DNA of 64,000 bases from assembly GCF_020400655.1 (NCBI RefSeq), contig NZ_JAINRC010000002.1, positions 434,001 through 498,000 of the forward strand, written 5' to 3'. The notes under the pieces are model-generated. The model ran no database searches. It saw only the letters and a program-made list of their open reading frames with translations, and had not been told where the DNA came from. Of the stretch, positions 38,428 to 46,777 are shown in pieces (the first letter of the stretch is position 1; the number at the start of each line of letters is the position of its first letter). Both the position numbers and the translations under genes were made by a program. This DNA comes from Streptomyces spinosus (GTDB lineage Bacteria > Actinomycetota > Actinomycetes > Streptomycetales > Streptomycetaceae).

Positions 38428-38874
38428 ATGAAGATCATCCTCACCCACGAGGTCTCCGGCCTCGGTGCCGCGGGCGACGTCGTCGACGTCAAGGACGGCT
38501 ACGCTCGCAACTACCTGATCCCGCGGAAGTTCGCTATCCGCTGGACCAAGGGTGGCGAGAAGGACGTCGAGCAGATCCGTCGTGCTCGCAAGATCCACGA
38601 GATCCAGACCATCGAGCAGGCCAACCAGGTCAAGGCCCAGCTCGAGGGCGTGAAGGTCCGTCTGGCCGTCCGCTCTGGCGACGCCGGTCGTCTCTTCGGT
38701 TCCGTCACCCCGGCCGACATCGCGTCCGCGATCAAGGCTTCCGGTGGCCCCGAGGTCGACAAGCGCCGCATCGAGCTGTCCGCTCCGATCAAGACCCTGG
38801 GCGCCCACGAGACGTCCGTGCGTCTGCACCCCGAGGTTGCCGCCAAGGTCAACGTCGAGGTCGTCGCGGCCTGA
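38428..38874 (+). CDS. rplI: 50S ribosomal protein L9
   Basis: The 148-residue protein has the L9 N-domain [19 protein letters not shown] ... [12 protein letters not shown], the long connecting helix (about 40-75) and the C-domain ending [16 protein letters not shown]. It is last in the operon and followed by a strong terminator. Confidence 0.97.
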   Translation: MKIILTHEVSGLGAAGDVVDVKDGYARNYLIPRKFAIRWTKGGEKDVEQIRRARKIHEIQTIEQANQVKAQLEGVKVRLAVRSGDAGRLFGSVTPADIASAIKASGGPEVDKRRIELSAPIKTLGAHETSVRLHPEVAAKVNVEVVAA

Positions 38875-38909
38875 TCGCCGCGTGACCGCCGCGCTCGCTT
38901 GAGCCGGTG

Positions 38910-38945
38910 AAAGGGGCCGCACCCTTCGGGGGGTGCGGCCCCTTT
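38910..38945 (+). terminator. terminator after rplI
   Basis: A 15-bp perfect stem (AAAGGGGCCGCACCC / GGGTGCGGCCCCTTT) with a TTCGGG loop ends in TTT. It is a strong intrinsic terminator for the ribosomal-protein operon. Confidence 0.92.
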
Positions 38946-39037
38946 CCCATGGCCGCCGGGCTCTCATGACCGCCGCCACGCGACAGGGCCGCGCTTGGAG
39001 GGGAGTTCATCCGGACCGGACCGCATCAGGACGCCAT

Positions 39038-39051
39038 GTTTCACGTGAAAC
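39038..39051. promoter_or_regulatory. parS site (perfect), between rplI and MATE gene
   Basis: An exact GTTTCACGTGAAAC ends 3 bp before the stop codon of the MATE gene (minus strand), in the convergent gap after rplI. Confidence 0.93.
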
Positions 39052-39053
39052 GG

Positions 39054-40391
39054 TCAGCGGGTCGCGCCCGTCACGATCCAGCGGCCCGAACGGGTCCGAA
39101 GCCACAGGGTCAGCATCCGGATCGCCATCATCAACGTCATCGCGCCCCAGAGGGCGGTGAGGCCGCCGCCGAGTGAGGGAACGAGCAGAGCCGCCGGAGC
39201 GAATACCACCAGGGTGACGACCATGGCCCAGGCCAGATACGGGCCGTCCCCCGCGCCCATGAGGACGCCGTCGAGGACGAAGACGATCCCGCACATGGGC
39301 TGCGACAGCGCCACGAGGAGCAGGGCCGGCAGAGCGGCGTCCTTCACCAGCGAGTCGCCGGTGAACAACGGCAGGAAGAGCGGTCGTGCGGCCACGACGA
39401 GAAGGCCCAGGACGACACCGGTCGCGACGCCCCACTGAACCATGCGACGGCAGGCGTCTCGCGCCCCCTGCATGTCGCCCGCTCCGAGGTAGCGGCCGAT
39501 GATGGCCTGTCCCGCGATCGCTATCGCGTCGAGCGCGAAGGACAAGAGGTTCCACAGGGACAGGACGATCTGGTGGGCGGCGATGTCGGCGTCACCGAGA
39601 CGGGCCGCGACCGCTGTGGCGATCATGATGATGGCCCGCAGGGACAACGTGCGGACCAGCAGAGGGACACCGGCCTGAGCCGAGGCCCGGATGCCGGCGG
39701 CGTCCGGCCGGAGAGAGGCGCCGTGTCGACGGGCTCCGCGGACGACGACGGTCAGATAGACGGCCGCCATGCCGCACTGTGCGATGACCGTGCCCCAGGC
39801 CGAACCGGCGATGCCGAGCCCGGCGCCGTAGATGAGCCCCGCGTTCAGCGCCGCGTTCGCGAGGAATCCCGCGACGGCGACATAGAGCGGGGTCCTGGTG
39901 TCATGCAGGCCGCGCAGCACTCCGGTCGCGGCCAGGACGATGAGCATGGCCGGGATGCCCAGCGCGGAGATGCGCAAATAGGTGGTGGCGTAAGGGGCGG
40001 CGGTCGTCGAGGCACCGAGGAGATCCACGATGCCGGGTGCGAGGGGCAGGACGACGGCGATGACGGCGATGCCGAGCAGCAGCGCCAGCCAGATGCCGTC
40101 CATGCCCTGGCGGATGGCTGCCGGGAGATCACCGGCGCCGACGCGGCGGGCCACGCCGGCCGTGGTGGCGTAAGCGAGGAAGACGAAGACACTCACGGCG
40201 GTGGTGAGGAGCGCCGAAGCGACGGCGAGACCGGCGAGCTGTGCGGTCCCGAGATGGCCGACGATCGCGCTGTCCGCCATGACGAAGAGAGGCTCGGCAA
40301 CGAGGGCGCCGAAGGCCGGGACGGCCAGCGCGACGATTTCTCGGTCGTGCCGGCGCAGGGTGGCCTTCGGGATCTCTGGAGCCTGTGTCAT
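39054..40391 (-). CDS. MATE-family efflux transporter (DinF-like)
   Basis: The 445-residue protein has the 12-segment pattern of MATE exporters, with LAVPAFGALVAEPLFVMADSAIVGHLGTAQLAGLAVA near the N-terminus, characteristic of the DinF branch, and a repeated half around residues 225-260. Such proteins export drugs or metabolites using Na+ or H+ gradients. I chose the ATG at 40391 (MTQAPEIPKATLRRHD). The substrate is unknown. Confidence 0.87.
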   Translation of the reverse strand: MTQAPEIPKATLRRHDREIVALAVPAFGALVAEPLFVMADSAIVGHLGTAQLAGLAVASALLTTAVSVFVFLAYATTAGVARRVGAGDLPAAIRQGMDGIWLALLLGIAVIAVVLPLAPGIVDLLGASTTAAPYATTYLRISALGIPAMLIVLAATGVLRGLHDTRTPLYVAVAGFLANAALNAGLIYGAGLGIAGSAWGTVIAQCGMAAVYLTVVVRGARRHGASLRPDAAGIRASAQAGVPLLVRTLSLRAIIMIATAVAARLGDADIAAHQIVLSLWNLLSFALDAIAIAGQAIIGRYLGAGDMQGARDACRRMVQWGVATGVVLGLLVVAARPLFLPLFTGDSLVKDAALPALLLVALSQPMCGIVFVLDGVLMGAGDGPYLAWAMVVTLVVFAPAALLVPSLGGGLTALWGAMTLMMAIRMLTLWLRTRSGRWIVTGATR

Positions 40392-40624
40392 GAGCATCAA
40401 TGTAATCGTCCACAGGTAAGAGATGCAACCGGCCACTGATCCTTACTTTTGATGATGGCTCGTGTCCTTTCGGGTGTCGTTCGACGCGATCTTGGCCCGA
40501 CTGGGAAAGTTTTTTCTCTGCACAGCCGGTGGATCGCGAAAGTGCAGGTCACGGGCTTGGTCTCGGTGGGACCGAGGGCTTGTTCACAGGGCTTTCCACC
40601 GGGTCGTGCACAGGTTTCGGCGAG

Positions 40625-40668
40625 TTCTCCACAGCATCCGGGCCGTCGTCCACATGGCCTGTGGATAA
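40625..40668. promoter_or_regulatory. cluster of three DnaA-box-like nonamers upstream of dnaB
   Basis: TTCTCCACA (40625-40633), TCGTCCACA (40646-40654) and, on the other strand, TTATCCACA (40668-40660) each differ by one base from TTGTCCACA and lie within 44 bp. They are about 205 bp ahead of dnaB. The rest of the gene-free stretch 40392-40872 shows only promoter-like sequence. The link to dnaB control is inferred. Confidence 0.55.
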
Positions 40669-40872
40669 CCAGATTGGCTGACGGTGCCGACAGGCCTACG
40701 GTGGTCCGGCGCCCGCTCCCTCACCGGGCTCCGGAAACGTCCCGCTCCGGGCCGGGGAACCGTCACAAACCCGACGCGCCAGAACCGGAGTTGGGCGTCT
40801 TATTTGTCAGTGTCGTGCCGTAGAACAGAGGACACGGCGAGGTCCGCCGTGCGGACGGGAGGAGGTGGCTCG

Positions 40873-42351
40873 GTGAGCATTTCCGAGCCCTTGGACGATC
40901 CGTGGGCCGACAGCGGGCCCAGTGATCGTCTGCCGGCCTCCCGTCGGCGCGGTGACATCGGCCGGGGTCGTGACGAGCAGCACGACCGGGGCCGGGAGAA
41001 CGGCACCTGGGACGGCGGGGGTCCGTCCTTCGAGCGGGTCCCGCCGCAGGACCTGGACGCCGAGCAGTCCGTGCTGGGCGGCATGCTGCTGTCCAAGGAC
41101 GCCATCGCCGACGTCGTCGAGATCCTCAAGGGCCACGACTTCTACAAGCCCGCGCACGAGACGATCTACCAGGCCATCCTGGACGTCTACGCCAAGGGCG
41201 AGCCGGCCGACCCGATCACCATCGCCGCCGAACTCACCAAGCGTGGAGAGATCAACAAGGTCGGCGGTGCCGCGTACCTGCACAGCCTCGTCCAGACCGT
41301 GCCGACGGCGGCCAACGCCGAGTACTACGCGGAGATCGTCCATGAGCGGGCCGTCCTGCGCCGCCTGGTCGAGGCCGGCACGCGCATCACACAGATGGGA
41401 TACGCGGCCGACGGTGACGTGGACGAGATCGTCAATCGCGCCCAGGCCGAGATCTACGCCGTCACCGAGCAGCGCACCAGCGAGGACTACCTCCCGCTCG
41501 GCGACATCATGGAAGGCGCCCTCGACGAGATCGAGGCGATCGGCTCGCGCAGCGGCGAGATGACGGGTGTGCCCACCGGGTTCACGGACTTCGACTCGCT
41601 GACGAACGGCCTCCATCCCGGCCAGATGATCGTCATCGCGGCCCGTCCCGCCATGGGTAAGTCGACCCTCGCCCTGGACTTCGCGCGGGCCGCCTCCATC
41701 AAGCACAACCTCCCGAGCGTCATCTTCTCGCTCGAAATGGGCCGCAACGAGATCGCGATGCGTCTGCTGTCCGCCGAGGCCCGGGTCGCCCTGCACCACA
41801 TGCGGTCCGGCACGATGACCGACGAGGACTGGACGCGGCTCGCCCGCCGCATGCCGGACGTGTCGGCCGCGCCGCTGTACATCGACGACTCGCCGAACCT
41901 GTCGATGATGGAGATCCGTGCCAAGTGCCGGCGCCTGAAGCAGCGCAACGACCTGAAGCTGGTCGTCATCGACTACCTCCAGCTGATGCAGTCCGGTGGC
42001 TCCAAACGGGCCGAGAGCCGTCAGCAGGAGGTCTCGGACATGTCCCGTAACCTCAAGCTGCTCGCGAAGGAGCTGGAGATCCCGGTCATCGCGCTCTCGC
42101 AGCTCAACCGTGGTCCCGAGCAGCGCACCGACAAGAAGCCGATGGTCTCCGACCTGCGTGAGTCCGGCTCCATCGAGCAGGACGCCGACATGGTCATCCT
42201 GCTGCACCGCGAGGACGCCTACGAGAAGGAGTCCCCGCGCGCGGGCGAGGCGGACCTGATCGTCGCCAAGCACCGAAACGGTCCGACGGCGACCATCACG
42301 GTCGCCTTCCAGGGCCACTACTCGCGTTTCGTGGACATGGCCCAGACCTGA
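40873..42351 (+). CDS. dnaB: replicative DNA helicase DnaB
   Basis: DnaB is the hexameric helicase of the replication fork. The 492-residue protein has the N-terminal collar domain (PQDLDAEQSVLGGMLLSKDA), Walker A ARPAMGKSTLALDFA near 257, and the conserved LVVIDYLQLMQ, ALSQLNRGPEQR and SDLRESGSIEQDADMV motifs. No intein interrupts it. I chose the GTG at 40873 behind GGAGGTGG. The partner DciA-like gene is at 201-761. Confidence 0.96.
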   Translation: MSISEPLDDPWADSGPSDRLPASRRRGDIGRGRDEQHDRGRENGTWDGGGPSFERVPPQDLDAEQSVLGGMLLSKDAIADVVEILKGHDFYKPAHETIYQAILDVYAKGEPADPITIAAELTKRGEINKVGGAAYLHSLVQTVPTAANAEYYAEIVHERAVLRRLVEAGTRITQMGYAADGDVDEIVNRAQAEIYAVTEQRTSEDYLPLGDIMEGALDEIEAIGSRSGEMTGVPTGFTDFDSLTNGLHPGQMIVIAARPAMGKSTLALDFARAASIKHNLPSVIFSLEMGRNEIAMRLLSAEARVALHHMRSGTMTDEDWTRLARRMPDVSAAPLYIDDSPNLSMMEIRAKCRRLKQRNDLKLVVIDYLQLMQSGGSKRAESRQQEVSDMSRNLKLLAKELEIPVIALSQLNRGPEQRTDKKPMVSDLRESGSIEQDADMVILLHREDAYEKESPRAGEADLIVAKHRNGPTATITVAFQGHYSRFVDMAQT

Positions 42352-42361
42352 TCCACCGGGT

Positions 42362-42385
42362 ACGCCCGCCGTCACGGACGGGCGT
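42362..42385 (+). terminator. possible terminator after dnaB
   Basis: ACGCCCG / CGGGCGT arms enclose CCG-TCA-CGG plus one bulged A, giving a 10-bp stem about 10 bases past the dnaB stop. Confidence 0.55.
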
Positions 42386-42457
42386 GCGGGCGGGGACGGC
42401 CGGGGGCGCACGGCAAATGCATTCGACGCCCGCCTCCGCACCAGGTGGACTGGGCGC

Positions 42458-43843
42458 ATGACGACAACTCAGGAAGCGCTGCTCCCCGCCACCCGCCGGG
42501 CCCTTTTGCACCGGATCGCCGTCGCGCAGGCCGAAGGACGGGCTCCGTCACTGGTCGCCGCGGTGGTCCGGGACGGCCAAGCCGTGTGGCACGGGGCGCG
42601 GAGCTCAGTGGACGGGCACGGACCGGACGAGACCGTGCAGTACCGGATCGGGTCCATCACCAAGACCTTCACCGCGGTACTGGTGATGCGGCTGCGGGAC
42701 GAGGGCGTCCTCGACCTCGGTGACCCGCTGGAGAAACATCTGCCGGGCACCGGCGCGGGGGAGTCGACGATCGCGGAACTGCTCGCCCACACCGCGGGGT
42801 TGGCGGCCGAATCGCCCGCACCCTGGTGGGAACGGACACCCGGCGCCCTGCGGCCCGAACTGAGTGATGTGCTCGGGGAACAGCCCCTCCTGCATCCCGT
42901 CGGTCGCCGGCACCACTACTCCAATCCCGGCTACACGGTTCTCGGCGCCCTGGTGGAAGAGCTGCGCGGCGCCCCCTGGGAGGAGGTGCTGCGCGCGGAG
43001 ATCCTGGAGCCGCTGGGCCTGCACCGGACGAGCCCGCAGCCGGAGCCCCCGCACGCGGGTGGATGGGCGGTGCACCCGTGGGCCGACGCGGTGCTCCCCG
43101 AGCCGATGGAGGACCTGGGCCGTATGGCGCCGGCCGGTCAGCTCTGGTCGACGACCGGGGACCTGGCGAGGTTCGCCGCGTTCCTGGCCCGGGGTGACGA
43201 GCGGGTCCTGAGTGCGGAGTCCGTCCGGGAGATGCGTACTCCGGCGGCGCCCGCCGAGGCCGCGGATGTGGTGGACGGGGTGACGTACGGACTGGGCATG
43301 CAGATCCAGTGCCGTGACGGCCGGCTGCTCGTCGGCCACTCCGGTTCCCTGCCGGGGTTCCTGGCGAACCTCACGATCAGCGTGGAGGACGACGTGGCCG
43401 CGGTGGTGCTCGCCAACTGCACCAGCGGTCCGCTGCTGGGCGCCGTGGGAGCGGACCTCGTCCGGATCGTCGCGGAGGCGGAGCCACGCATCCCCGAGCC
43501 CTGGCGGCCGCTGCGTAAGGCGGATTCCGCGGTGCTGGAGCTGGTGGGGCAGTGGTACTGGGGCACTCATGCCTTCGGCCTGCGCGCGACCGCCGATGGC
43601 CTGCTCGCGCTGGCGCCTCTCACGGGTGGCGGACGGAAGGCCCGCTTCCGTCCGAACGGCGACGGCACCTGGACCGGGCTGGAGGGCTACTACGCCGGTG
43701 AGCTGCTGCGGCCCGAACGGCGCCCGGACGGGTCGGTGAGTCACCTGGATCTCGGCTCGTTCGTGTTCACCCGGCAGCCGTACGACCCCGAGGCCCCGGT
43801 GCCCGGTGGCGTGGACCCGGAGGGATGGCGGGGCATCGGCTAG
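42458..43843 (+). CDS. beta-lactamase-family serine hydrolase (class C/DD-peptidase-like)
   Basis: The 461-residue protein has the serine beta-lactamase fold signatures: SITK (S-x-x-K) near residue 66, YSN (Y-x-N) near 150, and HSG in GHSGSLPG near 295. A C-terminal lipocalin-like beta domain of about 110 residues follows. No signal peptide is visible, so it is probably cytoplasmic, unlike secreted DD-peptidases. Relatives include esterases and D-amino-acid peptidases. The substrate is unknown. Confidence 0.8.
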   Translation: MTTTQEALLPATRRALLHRIAVAQAEGRAPSLVAAVVRDGQAVWHGARSSVDGHGPDETVQYRIGSITKTFTAVLVMRLRDEGVLDLGDPLEKHLPGTGAGESTIAELLAHTAGLAAESPAPWWERTPGALRPELSDVLGEQPLLHPVGRRHHYSNPGYTVLGALVEELRGAPWEEVLRAEILEPLGLHRTSPQPEPPHAGGWAVHPWADAVLPEPMEDLGRMAPAGQLWSTTGDLARFAAFLARGDERVLSAESVREMRTPAAPAEAADVVDGVTYGLGMQIQCRDGRLLVGHSGSLPGFLANLTISVEDDVAAVVLANCTSGPLLGAVGADLVRIVAEAEPRIPEPWRPLRKADSAVLELVGQWYWGTHAFGLRATADGLLALAPLTGGGRKARFRPNGDGTWTGLEGYYAGELLRPERRPDGSVSHLDLGSFVFTRQPYDPEAPVPGGVDPEGWRGIG

Positions 43844-43858
43844 TCCGGATACGGACAC

Positions 43859-43886
43859 GGGGTGTGTTTCACGTGGAACACACCCC
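43859..43886. terminator. 28-bp palindrome with parS-like core, convergent terminator
   Basis: GGGGTGTGTTTCAC followed by GTGGAACACACCCC is a 28-bp palindrome with one mismatched pair, between the convergent serine hydrolase and GNAT genes. Its core (43866-43879) is a parS with one mismatch, GTTTCACGTGGAAC. It probably acts as terminator and, less surely, as a ParB site. Confidence 0.7.
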
Positions 43887-43908
43887 CGCCCCGCTCTCCG
43901 GGTCGCCG

Positions 43909-44361
43909 TCAAAGACGGAGCTTGAAGCCCTCGTGTGAGGCGGTGAAGCCCAGCCGCTCGTAGAAACGGTGCGCGTCGGTCCGCGTCTTGTCGGACGTGA
44001 GCTGGACCATGTGGCAGCCGAGCTGCCGGGAGGTGTCGATCGCCCACTCGATCAGCCGGCTCCCCAGCCCGCTGCCCCGCTCGTCGGCATGGATGCGCAC
44101 AGCCTCGATCAGCGCACGAGTGGCCCCTTTGTGGGAGAGCCCGGGGATGATCGTCAGTTGGAGAGTGCCGATCACACGGCCTTCGCGTACGGCGACGACG
44201 ACATGCTGATGGGGGTCGGCGGCAAGGCGTTCCAGCGCGTTCCGGTACGGAGTGAGATCGCCGGGCGACTCGCGCTGGACCCCGAGCGGGTCGTCGGCGA
44301 GCATCGCCACGATCGCCGGGAGGTCGTCAGCGGTCGCGGCGCGTATCTCAAGATCGTCCAT
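43909..44361 (-). CDS. GNAT-family N-acetyltransferase
   Basis: The 150-residue protein is a minimal GNAT: IRAATADDLPAIVAML at the N-terminus, RIHADERGSGLGSRLIEWAI (acetyl-CoA loop) near residues 90-109 and AHRFYERLGFTASHEGFKLRL at the end. It resembles the small GNATs often found beside MarR regulators. It begins 9 bases after the stop of the marR gene, so they form one unit. The substrate is unknown. Confidence 0.85.
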   Translation of the reverse strand: MDDLEIRAATADDLPAIVAMLADDPLGVQRESPGDLTPYRNALERLAADPHQHVVVAVREGRVIGTLQLTIIPGLSHKGATRALIEAVRIHADERGSGLGSRLIEWAIDTSRQLGCHMVQLTSDKTRTDAHRFYERLGFTASHEGFKLRL

Positions 44362-44370
44362 AGGCGCACC

Positions 44371-44829
44371 CTATGCGGGCACGTTCAGGGACTCCACCAC
44401 GCGCACCAGCGGTGCGAGCTCCGGATTCCGGGCGGCGCTGTCGAGAGCCTCGCGCAGAGCGGCGTCGTTGGTGGGCCGCGCCTCCTCCAGCAGCCGCAGG
44501 CCCGCCGGGGTGACGTTGGTGTAGATGCCGCGCCGGTCGGTGGGGCACAGGTAGCGCTCCAGCAGGCCACGGTCCTCCAGCCGGGTCACCAGGCGGGTGG
44601 TGGCGCTCTGGCTGAGCACGACCGCGTCGGCGACCTGCTTCATCTGCAGATGCCCGCCCTCGCCTTCGTGCTGTCTGCTGAGGACATCCAGCAGTGAGTA
44701 CTCGCGGACGCTCAGGTCGTGTGCGGCCTGCAGGGCGCGCTCTACGTGCGCCTCGATCCGTCCGTGCAGCGCAGAAAGGGCGCACCAGCCCTGTGCGAGG
44801 GCTGTGAGCGCGGGGTCCGTCGCTGTCAT
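44371..44829 (-). CDS. MarR-family transcriptional regulator
   Basis: The 152-residue protein has the MarR winged helix (LSVREYSLLDVLS, LQMKQVADAVVLSQSATTRLVTRLEDRGLLER, then the wing PTDRRGIYTNVTPAG). The ATG at 44829 starts TATDPALTALAQGW. It is divergent from an MFS exporter with a symmetric site between them, the usual layout of a drug-responsive repressor and its target. Confidence 0.87.
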   Translation of the reverse strand: MTATDPALTALAQGWCALSALHGRIEAHVERALQAAHDLSVREYSLLDVLSRQHEGEGGHLQMKQVADAVVLSQSATTRLVTRLEDRGLLERYLCPTDRRGIYTNVTPAGLRLLEEARPTNDAALREALDSAARNPELAPLVRVVESLNVPA

Positions 44830-44883
44830 TGGCGTTTTCCTCCGTCCCGGAGTTGCTGCACCCACCAGGGTAGACCACCAGCG

Positions 44884-44926
44884 CAATAGTCGTCGGTTGC
44901 AATTAGCCCGCGTCTGCAACTATTGT
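44884..44926. promoter_or_regulatory. nested inverted repeats and promoter between marR and MFS genes
   Basis: CAATAGT (44884-44890) mirrors ACTATTG (44919-44925), and GTTGCA (44896-44901) mirrors TGCAAC (44915-44920). On the plus strand TTGCAA (44897-44902) and TATTGT (44921-44926), 18 bp apart, would be the MFS promoter. The repeats therefore overlap it and are a candidate MarR operator. Confidence 0.6.
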
Positions 44927-44975
44927 GGTCGAACGCAAAGCGCTCCTGCAATCTTCTGGGAAGGTGTACCCCTTC

Positions 44976-46184
44976 ATGCCTCTCGCGCTTCTGGCCCTCG
45001 CGATCGGGGCCTTCGGAATCGGAACGACCGAGTTCGTGATCATGGGTCTGCTGCCCGAGGTCGCGGCCGACTTCGGGGTCTCCATCCCCACGGCGGGCCT
45101 GCTCGTCACCGGCTACGCGCTCGGCGTGGTCATCGGCGCGCCGCTGATGACCGTTCTGGGCACCAAGGTCCCGCGCAAGCGGATGCTGATGCTGCTGATG
45201 GGCCTGTTCATCGCCGGGAACCTGCTCTCGGCCCTCGCCCCGGCCTTCGCGGTCATGCTGATCGGACGAGTGGTCGCCTCGCTCGCCCACGGTGCCTTCT
45301 TCGGCATCGGCTCGGTCGTCGCCGCCGAGCTGGTCGCGCCGCACAAGAAGGCCGGCGCCATCGCCATGATGTTCACCGGACTGACCATCGCCAACGTCGT
45401 CGGCGTCCCGCTGGGCACGTTCATAGGACAGAGCGCGGGCTGGCGCGTCACCTTCGCCGTCGTCGCCACCCTCGGTGTCGTCGGCCTCGCCGGTATCGCC
45501 AAGCTCGTCCCCGAGCTGCCGCGGCCGGAGGGCGTACACCTGCGCCACGAGCTGGCCGCCTTCAAGAACGCCCAGGTCCTGCTGGCCATGGCGATGACCG
45601 TGCTCGGCTTCGGCGGTGTCTTCGCGGCCATCACCTACATCGCCCCGATGATGACCCACATCGCCGGCTTCGCCGACGGCTCCGTCACCTGGCTGCTGGT
45701 CCTGTTCGGCCTCGGTATGGTCGGCGGCAACCTCATCGGCGGCAAGTTCGCGGACCGCGCCCTGATGCCGATGCTGTACGTCTCCCTGGGCGCGCTGGCC
45801 GTCGTCCTGGCGCTCTTCACTCTCACCGCCCACAACAAGATCGCGGCCGCGGTGACCATCGCTCTGATCGGTGCCCTCGGCTTCGCCACCGTGCCCCCGC
45901 TGCAGAAGCGCGTCCTCGACCAGGCGCACGGCGCTCCGACGCTCGCCTCGGCCGTCAACATCGGCGCCTTCAACCTGGGCAACGCCCTGTCCGCCTGGCT
46001 CGGCGGCATCGTGATCGCGGCCGGCTTCGGCTACACGTCCCCCAACTGGGTCGGCGCCGCCCTCGCCGCTGCCGCCCTGGTCCTCGCCTTCGTCTCGGCG
46101 GCCCTGGAACGCCGTGACGGCACCCGGGGGAGCGTGACCGCCTCCGGTACGGCGGCGGAGCAGCGGACGCCCGTCCACCACTGA
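44976..46184 (+). CDS. MFS drug-resistance transporter (DHA1, chloramphenicol-exporter-like)
   Basis: The 402-residue protein has 12 predicted segments, starting LALLALAIGAFGIGTTEFVIMGLLPEVAADFGVSIPTAG, a motif shared by AraJ/CmlR-type exporters. The TKVPRKRMLMLLMGLFIAGN loop is signature A. I chose the ATG at 44976 behind GGGAAGGTG, although the frame is open to an upstream GTG at 44925 inside the operator. It is divergent from marR. Confidence 0.88.
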   Translation: MPLALLALAIGAFGIGTTEFVIMGLLPEVAADFGVSIPTAGLLVTGYALGVVIGAPLMTVLGTKVPRKRMLMLLMGLFIAGNLLSALAPAFAVMLIGRVVASLAHGAFFGIGSVVAAELVAPHKKAGAIAMMFTGLTIANVVGVPLGTFIGQSAGWRVTFAVVATLGVVGLAGIAKLVPELPRPEGVHLRHELAAFKNAQVLLAMAMTVLGFGGVFAAITYIAPMMTHIAGFADGSVTWLLVLFGLGMVGGNLIGGKFADRALMPMLYVSLGALAVVLALFTLTAHNKIAAAVTIALIGALGFATVPPLQKRVLDQAHGAPTLASAVNIGAFNLGNALSAWLGGIVIAAGFGYTSPNWVGAALAAAALVLAFVSAALERRDGTRGSVTASGTAAEQRTPVHH

Positions 46185-46279
46185 GCGCTGGCACCCCGGC
46201 CGCTCACACCCACAGACCTCCGTACCGAGCCCCCGGTACGGCACGCACCCACCACAGCACGACCCGAGGAGACATCTCC

Positions 46280-46699
46280 ATGACCACCACCGCCGTCGCC
46301 CCGCTCACCATTGAGGACGCCGAGCTGCTGGTCGCCACCGCCCGCCGGGCGGCCGAGGACGCCGGAGTCGCCGTCAGCGTCACCGTCCTGGACGCCGGTG
46401 GCCACCTGCTCGCCTTCCGCCGGGACGACCGCGCCGTGCTGATCTCCGGCGAGACCAGCACCCGCAAGGCCTACACGGCCCTCCAGCTGAACGCGCCCAC
46501 CGCCGACCTCGTCGACGCCGTTCAGCCCGGCGGCCTCTTCCACACCCTGCCCACGGCACTCGACCGTCCTCTGCTGTTCATCGCGGGCGGTATCCCCGTC
46601 CACCGTGACGGCCGGCTGGTCGGCGCGATCGGTGTCGGCGGCGGTGCTCCGGACCAGGACCACGGCTTCGCCACCGCGGCCGTGCGGGCCCTGGTCTGA
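46280..46699 (+). CDS. GlcG/HbpS-family (DUF336) protein
   Basis: The 139-residue protein belongs to the GlcG/HbpS fold: LTIEDAELLVATARRAAEDAGVAVSVTVLDAGGHLLAFRRDDRAV in two parts, TRKAYTALQLNAPTADL and the glycine-rich VGAIGVGGGAPDQDHGFA. HbpS of S. reticuli is an exported haem-binding sensor of the SenS/SenR system. Here no signal peptide is visible and no sensor kinase is adjacent. It lies 95 bases after the MFS gene and may be co-expressed. The ligand is unknown. Confidence 0.82.
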   Translation: MTTTAVAPLTIEDAELLVATARRAAEDAGVAVSVTVLDAGGHLLAFRRDDRAVLISGETSTRKAYTALQLNAPTADLVDAVQPGGLFHTLPTALDRPLLFIAGGIPVHRDGRLVGAIGVGGGAPDQDHGFATAAVRALV

Positions 46700-46726
46700 G
46701 CCACGTCGACAGCCCGGACCTCATGA

Positions 46727-46761
46727 CACCGGCCCCGCCGCTCGAAGCGGCGGGGCCGGTG
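46727..46761. terminator. bidirectional terminator
   Basis: A 15-bp perfect stem (CACCGGCCCCGCCGC / GCGGCGGGGCCGGTG) with a TCGAA loop lies between the convergent GlcG-like and GNAT genes. Confidence 0.85.
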
Positions 46762-46777
46762 CGCGCCGTATGCCGGC

